A DNA stretch of 36,077 bases from Acidobacteriota bacterium (GCA_018268995.1 JAFDVL010000026.1:1-36077), one strand, 5' to 3'. Positions 16,271 to 23,719 are shown, counted from the first letter of the stretch. Notes: generated by a model not told the origin, from the sequence alone. Program-made: numbers and translations.

Positions 16271-16825
16271 ATGCACCGTTTTACAATTCTTACCGCTGCC
16301 ATTGTCACGCTGGCGATTTTTGCTTTTGCGCAAGGCAAAGGCTGGTCAAAAGAAGTTACTATTGTGGCCAGCCAAGGCAACGAAATTGTCACCGTCGCAG
16401 GCGACTTGGCGGCTGGTAAAATCATTGAGGATTTATCGTGGGCCGCAACCAGTTCCAACGCTTGTTTTCCAGCCACGCAAAATCTGAAATTTCGTGGCCA
16501 CCACGTTTTTTATGCCACCACGATTCCGCCGCGTTCGATTATGAAAATCAGCGTCAAACCCGATGACGAAAAGGCGGATCTGAGTATCTATGCCTACATG
16601 ATCGGCAATCAGGACTTCAGCCTGGTGCCGAATTTAGCCCGCTGCATTACCTGCGAAGCCGATCACAAATGGGATCGCCCGTGGAAAGGCAAAGTCCAAA
16701 CCAGCGAACGCAAAGTCGAGTTTCAAAACCCAACACAAAATACCTACAACATCCTGATCGGCGTCGCCGCACCGAAAGATGTCACGACCGGGAAATTCAA
16801 GGTTGAGATCAAGACGGAATCCTGA
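16271..16825 (+). CDS. Secreted beta-sandwich protein, pre-peptidase-C-terminal-like
   Basis: A 184-residue protein with a signal peptide ending AFA|Q. The mature part is beta-rich with paired cysteines (ACFPA and ARCITCEA). The end, with NPTQNTYNILIGVAAP and GKFKVEIKTE, resembles the closing strands of bacterial pre-peptidase C-terminal (PPC) domains, which occur on secreted enzymes. No catalytic residues are visible. ACGAGGAACCACTTAT precedes the chosen ATG. The gene follows a terminator and precedes P3, so it may be a single-gene unit; no TGATACA promoter was found before it. Confidence 0.65.
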   Translation: MHRFTILTAAIVTLAIFAFAQGKGWSKEVTIVASQGNEIVTVAGDLAAGKIIEDLSWAATSSNACFPATQNLKFRGHHVFYATTIPPRSIMKISVKPDDEKADLSIYAYMIGNQDFSLVPNLARCITCEADHKWDRPWKGKVQTSERKVEFQNPTQNTYNILIGVAAPKDVTTGKFKVEIKTES

Positions 16826-16846
16826 GCAAATTATTTTCGCTGGCGC

Positions 16847-16883
16847 TGATACATTTCGTGCGTTGCCCGCACTACTTAACGAG
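16847..16883 (+). promoter_or_regulatory. ECF-type promoter P3 (16923 operon)
   Basis: TGATACA (16847-16853), 16 nt, CACTACTTAACGAG (16870-16883). The leader that follows (to 16922) is nearly the same as that of P4, including ACGAGCAAGACAAA and the AGGAGACAC ribosome site. Confidence 0.9.
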
Positions 16884-16922
16884 CAAGACAAAGCAATGGA
16901 TTTTTCTAACAGGAGACACACT

Positions 16923-17471
16923 ATGCAGATCAAAAATCACTTCGCTATCGCAACCGTAACATTGGCTTTGACCGGCGCTTTGACCGCAACCGCTTTCGGG
17001 CAATGGCATCCCGAAATTGACAAAGTAAAAGCGCGCAAAGCCAACGTGCAATCCATCAAATCGCCGCGCGATGTCGCAACGGGACAAGCCACCGGAAGAA
17101 GAAAAGCGCCGCGCCCCAGACCAGCAGCGCAAGACAAATTGGGGAACTTTGAAATTCAGGACATCAAATCCCCACGCGATGCGGCTTCAGGACAAGCGAC
17201 GGGAATCACTTCGCCGCGCGATGTTGCGTCAGGGCAGGCGACGGGCAAACGGCAGCATAAACCGATTACCAAACGACCCGGATTTATGGACTACACGGAT
17301 GACTCGGCCATGCCGAATGTTGTGGCCGGGCAAAACAGCGGTGGCACCATCACCAACCAACGCCGCAAGCAGTCCGGGCCAAAGGGCAAGGCCTATCTGG
17401 ATGGCGGTGTTACGCACGAGGACACCTGGGATCAACAGGCCCGAAAACCAGTAGCACGCAAGCGAAAATAA
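16923..17471 (+). CDS. Secreted basic mosaic protein with three SPRDxATGQATG repeats
   Basis: A 182-residue protein with a signal peptide ending AFG|Q. The mature part is basic and low in hydrophobic residues, so a stable globular fold is unlikely. It has three internal repeats of (K/T)SPRDVATGQATG at residues 46-58, 82-94 and 96-108, encoded by similar DNA (17055-17098, 17163-17204, 17207-17250). The last copy runs into GKRQHKPIT, which together with SPRDAASG resembles a surface segment of Hcp type VI tube proteins. Residues 121-130 (FMDYTDDSAM) match the C-terminal motif of M43 pappalysin-like metalloproteases, but no zinc site is present. It reads as a chain of motif fragments, not an enzyme. 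First gene after P3. Confidence 0.8.
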   Translation: MQIKNHFAIATVTLALTGALTATAFGQWHPEIDKVKARKANVQSIKSPRDVATGQATGRRKAPRPRPAAQDKLGNFEIQDIKSPRDAASGQATGITSPRDVASGQATGKRQHKPITKRPGFMDYTDDSAMPNVVAGQNSGGTITNQRRKQSGPKGKAYLDGGVTHEDTWDQQARKPVARKRK

Positions 17472-17547
17472 ATACGAGCTAAAAGCCTGAGACAACGCCT
17501 GCGCTGTGCGGGCGTCCCCTTCCACCAGAAAGCAGAGAGGCAAAATC

Positions 17548-18012
17548 ATGCGCAACTTACTCATCATCGTCCTGCTCGGATGCGCGGTTGTCAGTAACGT
17601 TTGGGCACAGCCTGCCAAAAACAAACGGCAGCCCGCGAAACCCGCACCGTTTTTTGACGAAGCCGACGCGCTCTTTGGCAAACGCAAAGCGAAGCGAACT
17701 CCGACAACCAAGGCCCACGACAAATACGCCAATCAGGAAGTCGGTTATCGCCAAACCAGGAATGAGGTTTCGAGAAAGACCTTCGATAAATCCAAAGACC
17801 CAAAAACACGAGGTGTTGTTTTTGAACCCAATAATGAACCACTCTGGGCAAAGCAAAATAAGCGGCGGAAACAAGCGCAGAATCGTGCGAAGAATCAGGA
17901 CATCGAAGTCGAAAATGACGAAACGCATCGCACCCGACCACGAGCGACGCGCACCGAGTCCGTGAATAATAATGAATCCCTTCGCACCAAGTCGCGGCGG
18001 CGCAAAAACTAA
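17548..18012 (+). CDS. Secreted basic protein carrying an AAA+ Walker-B-like fragment
   Basis: A 154-residue protein with a signal peptide ending VWA|Q. Residues 35-46 (FFDEADALFGKR) and 55-65 (KAHDKYANQEV) resemble the Walker B and following helix of AAA+ ATPases of the type found in contractile-injection-system and related clusters. No Walker A, sensor or arginine finger is present and the protein is exported, so it cannot act as an ATPase. The rest is a lysine/arginine-rich, low-complexity tail ending RRRKN. The start has AGAGAGG upstream. It lies 76 nt after the preceding gene and is probably co-transcribed from P3. Confidence 0.75.
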   Translation: MRNLLIIVLLGCAVVSNVWAQPAKNKRQPAKPAPFFDEADALFGKRKAKRTPTTKAHDKYANQEVGYRQTRNEVSRKTFDKSKDPKTRGVVFEPNNEPLWAKQNKRRKQAQNRAKNQDIEVENDETHRTRPRATRTESVNNNESLRTKSRRRKN

Positions 18013-18051
18013 CCCTCAACTATCAATCCCAAGACGAGGAAGGATTACACG

Positions 18052-18597
18052 ATGAAAACGAACTCTCAAATTTTGCTCACTCTAGCCATCATGGGGGTTG
18101 TCACGCTGACCGGGTGTCAATCTGAATCCGCCAAAAAAGCACTGACCGAGCGCAATGAACGCAATGCCAAAATGCTTGCGGCGCGCACCGAATTCATCCG
18201 CAAGCCAGCGAAAGTCGCGCTCACCCAGCGCCCGTACATCAAAGGCAAGACGGTCGAAATGGCCGCGCTGAACGGGGGCGAATATAGCTTCAAAACCATT
18301 CCGATTTTTCCGAGCGCCGATAATCCTGACGACATCGGAACCATCATTCAGCAGGATTGCCGCCCCGTTCAAAAAGGCGTATATCGTTCCAAAGAAGACC
18401 CGACCAAAACCTTGCCCGCGATGGCGATGTCGTGTCAGGTCGTGTTAATTGACCGCGCGACTTCAACGGCGTATTTTGTGAAGAACTTCGAGACCGAACC
18501 TGACCCTGAAGCATTCACATCGAAAACAGCCCAGTCTGTGTACAAAACACCGGACAAAGAAATCAAAGCATTTTTAGAGAGCTTGCCAAGACAGTAG
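18052..18597 (+). CDS. Predicted lipoprotein
   Basis: A 181-residue protein with an N-terminal lipoprotein signal: hydrophobic segment then VTLTGC lipobox, cysteine 22. The mature protein has two further cysteines (QDCRPV and MSCQVV) flanking a short domain and ends LESLPRQ. AGGAAGGATTACACG precedes the ATG. It lies 39 nt after the gene upstream and 14 nt before the next, so it is in the P3 operon. Family not recognised; probably inner-face outer-membrane anchored because the residue after Cys is not Asp. Confidence 0.78.
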   Translation: MKTNSQILLTLAIMGVVTLTGCQSESAKKALTERNERNAKMLAARTEFIRKPAKVALTQRPYIKGKTVEMAALNGGEYSFKTIPIFPSADNPDDIGTIIQQDCRPVQKGVYRSKEDPTKTLPAMAMSCQVVLIDRATSTAYFVKNFETEPDPEAFTSKTAQSVYKTPDKEIKAFLESLPRQ

Positions 18598-18611
18598 AAA
18601 GGAACAGCAAC

Positions 18612-20327
18612 ATGAAAAGGCGTGATCAACAGAGAGTTGGTTTACTGATGGGGCTTGCCCTTGTACTGGTTGTCGCGGCCACTGAAACCCAACGAACCGC
18701 CGCGCAGAAAAAGCCACAGACCCATCAAATCAAAGTGAACGCGGACGGCTCTTTCACGCCATCTGTACTCAGCATTCGGGATGGCGACACGGTCGAATGG
18801 CAACTCAGCAAGCACACGAACGCGATCATTCCTGCTGCGTCGGAACCTACGGCTGGCAATTGCCCGACACCGCGCTCGTTCGATCCGAATGATCCGACTA
18901 ACTTTGCGGGGCCGATGCCGATTGCGCCTTCGGGCGTCTTCACGATCTCGCCACTCGAACGCGGCTATCGGGTCGAGCGGGGGCGCTGTTCGTTCGGGCG
19001 ACCGTTGGCTGCGGCTGGCAATCAAGTGCTCTGCGCGACGGGCATGCCGTACGGCACGATGGATTCGACGTGGCGCGATCCGAATTTGACGGGCGTGTTC
19101 ATTCGCCTTTTGTGGAATGACATTCACAAAGGCCCCGGCCAATTTGATTTCACGTTGCTGGATCGGGAAATTGACAAGGCTGTGCGCAACGGCAAAGTGT
19201 ATTTGCTGGGCTTCAAAGCAGGCAGCACGGGAACGCCGGATTGGATTTTCTCGACCAACGCCGACGGCAGCCCCCGCCCAAACCAAGGCGGCGGCGTCAC
19301 GCGGCTCAAGTTACAGGACGCGGGCGAGGAGGCAGTGATGCGGCGGCAATGTGGCAGGCCGATGGATTTGGGCAATCCGACGAATGCGATGTATCAAACG
19401 CATTATTTTGATTTGCTGACCAAAGTTGCGGAACGGATTCGCGCGCGGGCTGATTGGTATCGCGCGCTGGCTTACATCAAACCTTCCGGCGCGAATCTGT
19501 TCACGCATGAAAATCGTTTGCCGAAAAATTGCACGCCCGGTTGCATCTGCAATCCGCAAGTCTTCGCGCAAGATGGTTACACGCCATCGGGCCTGCTGGA
19601 TTTCTACAAAAAACAATTCAATTTGTTGGCGAAACAGTTTCCCGGCAAAGCAATGAGCTACGCATTGATTCAGGATGGCTTCCCGCAGGTGAATGATTCC
19701 GGTGGCTGGGAAACGGCAAATGGTTCGTCATCCAATAGGCGACCGCTGCCGCGCGGCGTCGAGCAAACGGAAGATATTTTAGAGCTTGGTCAACGCGAAC
19801 ACGGCAACTTGTTCGTCGTGCAGCATAATGGTTTGCAGCGCCTTCCAGCGCCCGGCACTTGTCCGAATGAAAACAAACATCCGGCCAAACCGCCGTACGC
19901 CCGCGCTGGTACGGGCTGCCCGAATCATTGGGTGCTGGAAGCGGGCGCAGATGGAAAGACGGTCACCGGCTTTCAGGATGTAAACGCGCAGAAAGTCAAC
20001 AGCCCGGCGGATGTGAATTCCAGCCTGCAAAATATGATGGTCCATTCAGATGGCATCTTTCTGGAAATGTACGAAGAGCGGTTTTGGGAAATCCAAAACA
20101 CCAACAACGGTGTGTTGCCCGATGGCAAAACATTGGGGCAGTGGGCGGAACTGCTGCAAGAACGGCGACGCACATTTTTCCCGAAGCTGGCTGACCCGTT
20201 TCCCAAAGTTCATCGGCATACCTTTCGGCGCACTAACAAAAGTTGGCCACAGCAGTTTTATTATTACGATCCGACTTCGTGCGGGAAGGGCAAGCCCGCG
20301 TTCGGCACGATCATCATTGAGCCGTAA
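18612..20327 (+). CDS. Secreted TIM-barrel glycoside-hydrolase-like protein with cupredoxin-like N-terminal fragment
   Basis: A 571-residue exported protein. After the N-terminal signal, residues about 38-75 (IKVNADGSFTPSVLSIRDGD then TVEWQL) look like the first strands of a cupredoxin domain, but the copper-site Cys/Met half is absent. Residues about 130-500 resemble a beta-galactosidase-type (GH42/GH35-like) barrel: VFIRLLWNDIHKGPGQFDF then LDREIDKAVRNGKVYLLG, a pattern of 'barrel strand, then helix, then substrate-facing residues'. Later are AYIKPSGANL and SYALIQDGFPQV. Catalytic acids cannot be assigned with confidence. Last gene of the P3 unit, followed at once by a perfect 33-bp inverted repeat. 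Confidence 0.65.
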   Translation: MKRRDQQRVGLLMGLALVLVVAATETQRTAAQKKPQTHQIKVNADGSFTPSVLSIRDGDTVEWQLSKHTNAIIPAASEPTAGNCPTPRSFDPNDPTNFAGPMPIAPSGVFTISPLERGYRVERGRCSFGRPLAAAGNQVLCATGMPYGTMDSTWRDPNLTGVFIRLLWNDIHKGPGQFDFTLLDREIDKAVRNGKVYLLGFKAGSTGTPDWIFSTNADGSPRPNQGGGVTRLKLQDAGEEAVMRRQCGRPMDLGNPTNAMYQTHYFDLLTKVAERIRARADWYRALAYIKPSGANLFTHENRLPKNCTPGCICNPQVFAQDGYTPSGLLDFYKKQFNLLAKQFPGKAMSYALIQDGFPQVNDSGGWETANGSSSNRRPLPRGVEQTEDILELGQREHGNLFVVQHNGLQRLPAPGTCPNENKHPAKPPYARAGTGCPNHWVLEAGADGKTVTGFQDVNAQKVNSPADVNSSLQNMMVHSDGIFLEMYEERFWEIQNTNNGVLPDGKTLGQWAELLQERRRTFFPKLADPFPKVHRHTFRRTNKSWPQQFYYYDPTSCGKGKPAFGTIIIEP

Positions 20328-20328
20328 T

Positions 20329-20447
20329 GCGCAGCGCTGGGAGCGCAAGCGTCCCGCTTGCCAAGACTTGTACGCAGTAGGTTTTCTCGGAGCGGATTTT
20401 CTGTTCATGCCTCAGCAAGCGGGACGCTTGCGCTCCCAGCGCTGCGC
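20329..20447. repeat. Perfect 33-bp inverted repeat element
   Basis: Arms at 20329-20361 and 20415-20447 are exact reverse complements over 33 bp, with a 53-bp spacer. The arm includes GCGCTGGGAGCGCAAGCG and TCCCGCTTGC. It begins one base after the stop codon of the preceding gene. It is probably a dispersed GC-rich mobile palindrome that also serves as a transcription stop before P4. Confidence 0.85.
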
Positions 20448-20499
20448 GTTGCTGATTACTCGCCTTGCCTCCCGATTCGCAAAAAAACTGCCAATTCCC

Positions 20500-20536
20500 T
20501 GATACATTTCATCGCCCTCCCGCACTATGTGACGAG
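20500..20536 (+). promoter_or_regulatory. ECF-type promoter P4 (20575 operon)
   Basis: TGATACA (20500-20506), 16 nt, CACTATGTGACGAG (20523-20536). The spacing is intact, with a variant central tetramer. The leader is shared with P3. Confidence 0.86.
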
Positions 20537-20574
20537 CAAGACAAAACGACGGACTTTCTAAACGAGGAGACACT

Positions 20575-21270
20575 ATGAAAAAAACAACAATCGCAATCGC
20601 AACCATGAGCTTGATTTTGACGTTAGTCCTTACCGCTTCTGGGCAAGATCGCCGCCGCGCGCCTCAGCAAGTTGGCAATCCCATCGGATTAGGTGGCACC
20701 GTCACCGCTGGCGTGAAGAATCGTAAGCCGATGAACCTGGGCGACACGGGTACACACGAAGTCGGTCACAAAGGCAACCGTCGCCCAACGCCAAAAGGAT
20801 ATAGTTTTGGCGCATCGAACCCGACTGTCATAAACAACGAATCTACGGGCAAGAGTTCGCAAAACAATCGTACTCGTGCCCCACAACAAAAGCCTATGAA
20901 TTTGGGCGACACCGCTACACACGAAGTCGGGCATAAAGGGAAACGTCGCAATGGGCAATTTCGCCCGAATCCGACAGGGGATGGCACAACGCAGCATTTC
21001 CGCACCCAAAAAACCAATGCCGCCAAATATGATGGCATTGACGGCGAGAGCAATGACGCACGGACGAAGAGCCCAAATTCAGGTGTCTCCCCCGCTGGCA
21101 TCGCCGGGGCGACAGAAGTCGCCGCCAAAGACATCCGCAAACAATCCAACAAACGTCGCAAAACCCAAAATCTGTTGCCGTATATGGAACAGAGCAATCT
21201 GAAAGCACGCCCCCGCGCAAAGCAATTTGGCGCGGGCAATCAAGTCGAAGCAAAAACCAAGGGAAACTAA
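20575..21270 (+). CDS. Secreted basic mosaic protein with two NLGDT-THEVGH repeats
   Basis: A 231-residue protein, signal peptide ending ASG|Q, mature part strongly basic and low-complexity. Two copies of KPMNLGDTxTHEVGHKG (residues 51-67 and 106-122; DNA about 20725-20775 and 20890-20940) contain the HEVGH zinc motif of M43 pappalysin-like proteases. No surrounding protease domain is present, so activity is not expected. Residues 152-160 (YDGIDGESN) resemble the N-terminus of Hcp tube proteins. Residues 199-209 (NLLPYMEQSNL) resemble the LLPYxEQ motif of DUF1559 pilin-like proteins. The chain ends in basic tail EAKTKGN. First gene after P4; next gene follows 10 nt later. Confidence 0.8.
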   Translation: MKKTTIAIATMSLILTLVLTASGQDRRRAPQQVGNPIGLGGTVTAGVKNRKPMNLGDTGTHEVGHKGNRRPTPKGYSFGASNPTVINNESTGKSSQNNRTRAPQQKPMNLGDTATHEVGHKGKRRNGQFRPNPTGDGTTQHFRTQKTNAAKYDGIDGESNDARTKSPNSGVSPAGIAGATEVAAKDIRKQSNKRRKTQNLLPYMEQSNLKARPRAKQFGAGNQVEAKTKGN

Positions 21271-21280
21271 GAAGGCAAAT

Positions 21281-22504
21281 ATGAAACAGACACTGCGCAT
21301 CATTGGCATCGTATTGCTGCTCAGTCTGGTCGTAGCGGCACAGCCCAAACGGCAAGACGTATTGGACGATGGCTTCACCTGGTTTGAAGCCGTCAATGGC
21401 GAGGCGCTCGGCCCCAACAACATCCCCGTCAGCACGGGTTGGTATCTGAAAATCTACTTGCGCGTGCTCGGCGAATATCCGAATCGTTCAGCCTTCAAAG
21501 TCGTCGTTTCCAAAGCTGGCAAGGCCGTGGCGACGACGCGCTGCGAAACGGGCATTTACATCAACCGCAACAACGCGCTCGACGAAAGTTTTATGAACAC
21601 GGGCGATTGCTGGCGCAAAGATACGGCGACGAAAGAAACCGGAATCTTTGATGTGCAGGTGTTCACGGTCAACGGCGACACCGATGCGGAGAAACTGGTT
21701 CGTGCCTACAAGATTGATGTCCGCACGGTGAATCGAGTTCGGTCGGGACAGGAAGCCGGACTCGCGCCGCCGCAGTATTACATCAATCGTCACGGCGAAG
21801 CACCCGCGTCGTTGATGGTGCTGCGCCCGCGTGAATACGGCGGCTATTTCGATTGGCGGACGCCCGAACGGCTCGGCGCAAATCACGTCGAGTTTTATTT
21901 CAACTTATCGCCGTCGGACATCGGCAAAAATCTGCCGCACGGCTATATGCGTTGTTCGTGCAACGGCAAGCGGCTTTCGATGCCGGGGCCGGTGGGATTT
22001 TCAGATCAGGCGCTGAGCAATCGCTTGAATTTTTACACGGTGATTTATCAAGACCGTATCGCGCCGCAATATCATCGTGGCACAGAATACCGCGACGAAA
22101 TCGGCTTTCATCAGGTTCGCCTGCTGGCTCCGCTGACATGGGGCGAAAAGCGCAATCGCTGGGAAACACGCCTTGCGCTCGAAGATTATCCCGGCAACTG
22201 GGAATGCCAATTGATGAACAATGGCGAAGTCTGGCGCACGTGGCGTTTCGTCGTCGGCGCAGACGGCAAGCCGCAAACGCACCCCGAACAAAAAGGCAAC
22301 ATCAATCTCAACTACAATTCCTATCTGGTCGAGATGGAAATCCCCGCAGGCGGCAGCGCACTCGATCATCGTCTAGCGCCCGAAGCCGCGAAACTTGGCG
22401 CGTTCTATGGTTTGGGATGGAAAACGCCGGAAGGGCAGGCGATGGCGGCGAAGCTGCCGAAAAAAGGAAATCCATTTCCTGTACCATCTAATGCGTCGAA
22501 GTAA
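21281..22504 (+). CDS. Secreted hypothetical protein, 407 residues
   Basis: An exported protein with a signal peptide ending VAA|Q. The N-terminal half (about 25-170) has beta-rich sequence with Cys in TTRCETG and TGDCWRK, and FDVQVFTVNGD. The C-terminal half has TWGEKRNRWETRL, YPGNWECQLMNNGEVWRTW and a final helical segment. The pattern of beta strands with 'GxW' recalls carbohydrate- or Ig-like secreted domains, but I recognise no family. It starts 10 nt after the mosaic gene with AAGGCAAAT in front, so it is co-transcribed from P4. Confidence 0.72.
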   Translation: MKQTLRIIGIVLLLSLVVAAQPKRQDVLDDGFTWFEAVNGEALGPNNIPVSTGWYLKIYLRVLGEYPNRSAFKVVVSKAGKAVATTRCETGIYINRNNALDESFMNTGDCWRKDTATKETGIFDVQVFTVNGDTDAEKLVRAYKIDVRTVNRVRSGQEAGLAPPQYYINRHGEAPASLMVLRPREYGGYFDWRTPERLGANHVEFYFNLSPSDIGKNLPHGYMRCSCNGKRLSMPGPVGFSDQALSNRLNFYTVIYQDRIAPQYHRGTEYRDEIGFHQVRLLAPLTWGEKRNRWETRLALEDYPGNWECQLMNNGEVWRTWRFVVGADGKPQTHPEQKGNINLNYNSYLVEMEIPAGGSALDHRLAPEAAKLGAFYGLGWKTPEGQAMAAKLPKKGNPFPVPSNASK

Positions 22505-22565
22505 TCTGCTGGTGCAGCAAAGCCCTGATATGAAGCTCTAACGTGAAAGCTAAAGGATAACGATT

Positions 22566-23111
22566 ATGAGTCAGATACTTGATTTCATTGCCTTCCCAAA
22601 AACCGAAGAACAAGAAACAGCCTCGAAATTATTGATCATCGTCGGAGTCAATCTCGCCTTTCTGCTCATTGCGGGACTCATGCTGTGGCTGTTTGGGCAC
22701 AGCGCGCTCGCCTGGCAATTTGCCAAAGGCTATGCGTTGTTGTGGGTGTTGCTGTTGGTGATTTCACCGATTCTGAACTTCATTCAACGAATGTTCCGCT
22801 TGAATCTGTATGACAATGCCAACGTGTTTGTCGCCTCGAATCTATTGGTCAGTGGCGTGCTGGTTTTAGGCTGGTCAACGTTTGCGGCGTTGGTTGTGCA
22901 GGGTGCCGGGGCAACGGGCTGGGTCGTTGGGTTGTTGTATGCAGTTGGATTTTTGGCAAGCTACATCGGCGAACAAGTCGTAACCGCAATCTTCAACGGA
23001 ACGATTTACCAATTGGCGAATCTCGTGCTGGCACTGGTGAGCTTTATCGTGTTTGCGATTTGGCCTGTACTTGGGCGCACACTCTTTGGGTGGTTTTTCA
23101 ATCTTTTCTGA
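22566..23111 (+). CDS. Integral membrane protein, unknown function
   Basis: A 181-residue hydrophobic protein with about five predicted membrane helices (near 25-45, 55-72, 90-112, 116-136 and 148-175). No signal cleavage site, no catalytic motif seen. AAAGGATAACGATT gives a usable ribosome site. It lies 61 nt downstream of the previous gene and directly before P5, so it may be the last gene of the P4 unit. Confidence 0.72.
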   Translation: MSQILDFIAFPKTEEQETASKLLIIVGVNLAFLLIAGLMLWLFGHSALAWQFAKGYALLWVLLLVISPILNFIQRMFRLNLYDNANVFVASNLLVSGVLVLGWSTFAALVVQGAGATGWVVGLLYAVGFLASYIGEQVVTAIFNGTIYQLANLVLALVSFIVFAIWPVLGRTLFGWFFNLF

Positions 23112-23126
23112 GCGCGAAAAATTCTC

Positions 23127-23163
23127 TGATACATTTCGCAGCGACGCGACACTACTAATCGAA
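23127..23163 (+). promoter_or_regulatory. ECF-type promoter P5 (23224 gene)
   Basis: TGATACA (23127-23133), 16 nt, CACTACTAATCGAA (23150-23163). It starts 15 nt after the stop of the membrane protein gene. Confidence 0.87.
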
Positions 23164-23223
23164 CGCAGCGAACGTTACGAACGGACGCGCAAATTGAGAA
23201 CACCAGCAAACAGGAGAACCACT

Positions 23224-23601
23224 ATGTTGAATAAAAGTTTTGTCGCCATCGCACTGTTGAGTTTCGTCTTCACCGCCACCGCTTTCGGGCAAAAAGAAAT
23301 TGTCATCTGGTCAAACGCTAAAGGCGCAAAGAACGTCAAGCGCACGCCCCAACAACCAAAGACTGGAAGCCTGATTGACACCAGCACAGGCGAAATCGTG
23401 TGGGCGGATGAAGCCAAAGCAAGCAACCGCAATTTGCCCAACCAGCGAACCATCAATAAGCCCAAAACCAGAAGCTTGATTGACACCAGCACGGGCGAAA
23501 TCGTGTGGGCCAAAGGTAACAACCCCAATTCGTCCAACGCACGCAAAACGCCCGGAACAACGCCCAAAGGCAACCGCGCCGCCCGCAAAAACAGGAAGTG
23601 A
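23224..23601 (+). CDS. Secreted basic protein with two copies of a CsgG strand fragment
   Basis: A 125-residue protein with a signal peptide ending AFG|Q. The mature chain contains SLIDTSTGEIVWAD (about residues 49-62) and SLIDTSTGEIVWAK (about 83-96) separated by basic linkers and ending ARKNRK. The same peptide is present once in the CsgG-like protein at 14592, and the DNA of the three copies is nearly the same over about 36 nt (15069-, 23371-, 23476-). No full CsgG domain is present. The ATG at 23224 follows CAGGAGAACCACT and lies well within the P5 transcript; longer in-frame starts overlap the promoter. A strong terminator follows at 23647. Confidence 0.82.
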   Translation: MLNKSFVAIALLSFVFTATAFGQKEIVIWSNAKGAKNVKRTPQQPKTGSLIDTSTGEIVWADEAKASNRNLPNQRTINKPKTRSLIDTSTGEIVWAKGNNPNSSNARKTPGTTPKGNRAARKNRK

Positions 23602-23646
23602 CAATTGTCTTCCCGAATCCTTCCGAAAACCGAGAGAAATAATTTC

Positions 23647-23686
23647 GATCTGCGCCAACAGCAATCATTGGCGCAGATCATTTTTT
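23647..23686 (+). terminator. Rho-independent terminator
   Basis: A perfect 11-bp stem, GATCTGCGCCA (23647-23657) with TGGCGCAGATC (23669-23679), an 11-nt loop, then A and six Ts (23681-23686). It ends the P5 transcript. Confidence 0.9.
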
Positions 23687-23687
23687 G
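23670..23687 (+). repeat. 18-bp direct repeat, left copy
   Basis: GGCGCAGATCATTTTTTG, the right stem arm plus T-run of the terminator. It recurs exactly at 25326-25343 in the same orientation, on the other side of the MoaD-BNR gene pair. Confidence 0.8.
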
Positions 23688-23719
23688 CGGCGAACACTTT
23701 CAAGAACGGTCAGTTCTTT

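Noticed and set aside
17481..17520. A ninth TGATACA promoter before the 17548 gene
   Set aside because: TGAGACA is followed by no CACTAY box at 16 nt; the stretch instead forms a small ACGCC/GGCGT hairpin.
20575..21270. Active M43-type metalloprotease, because of HEVGH
   Set aside because: Only the motif is present, twice, in a low-complexity basic chain; no domain, third ligand or Met-turn in the same protein.
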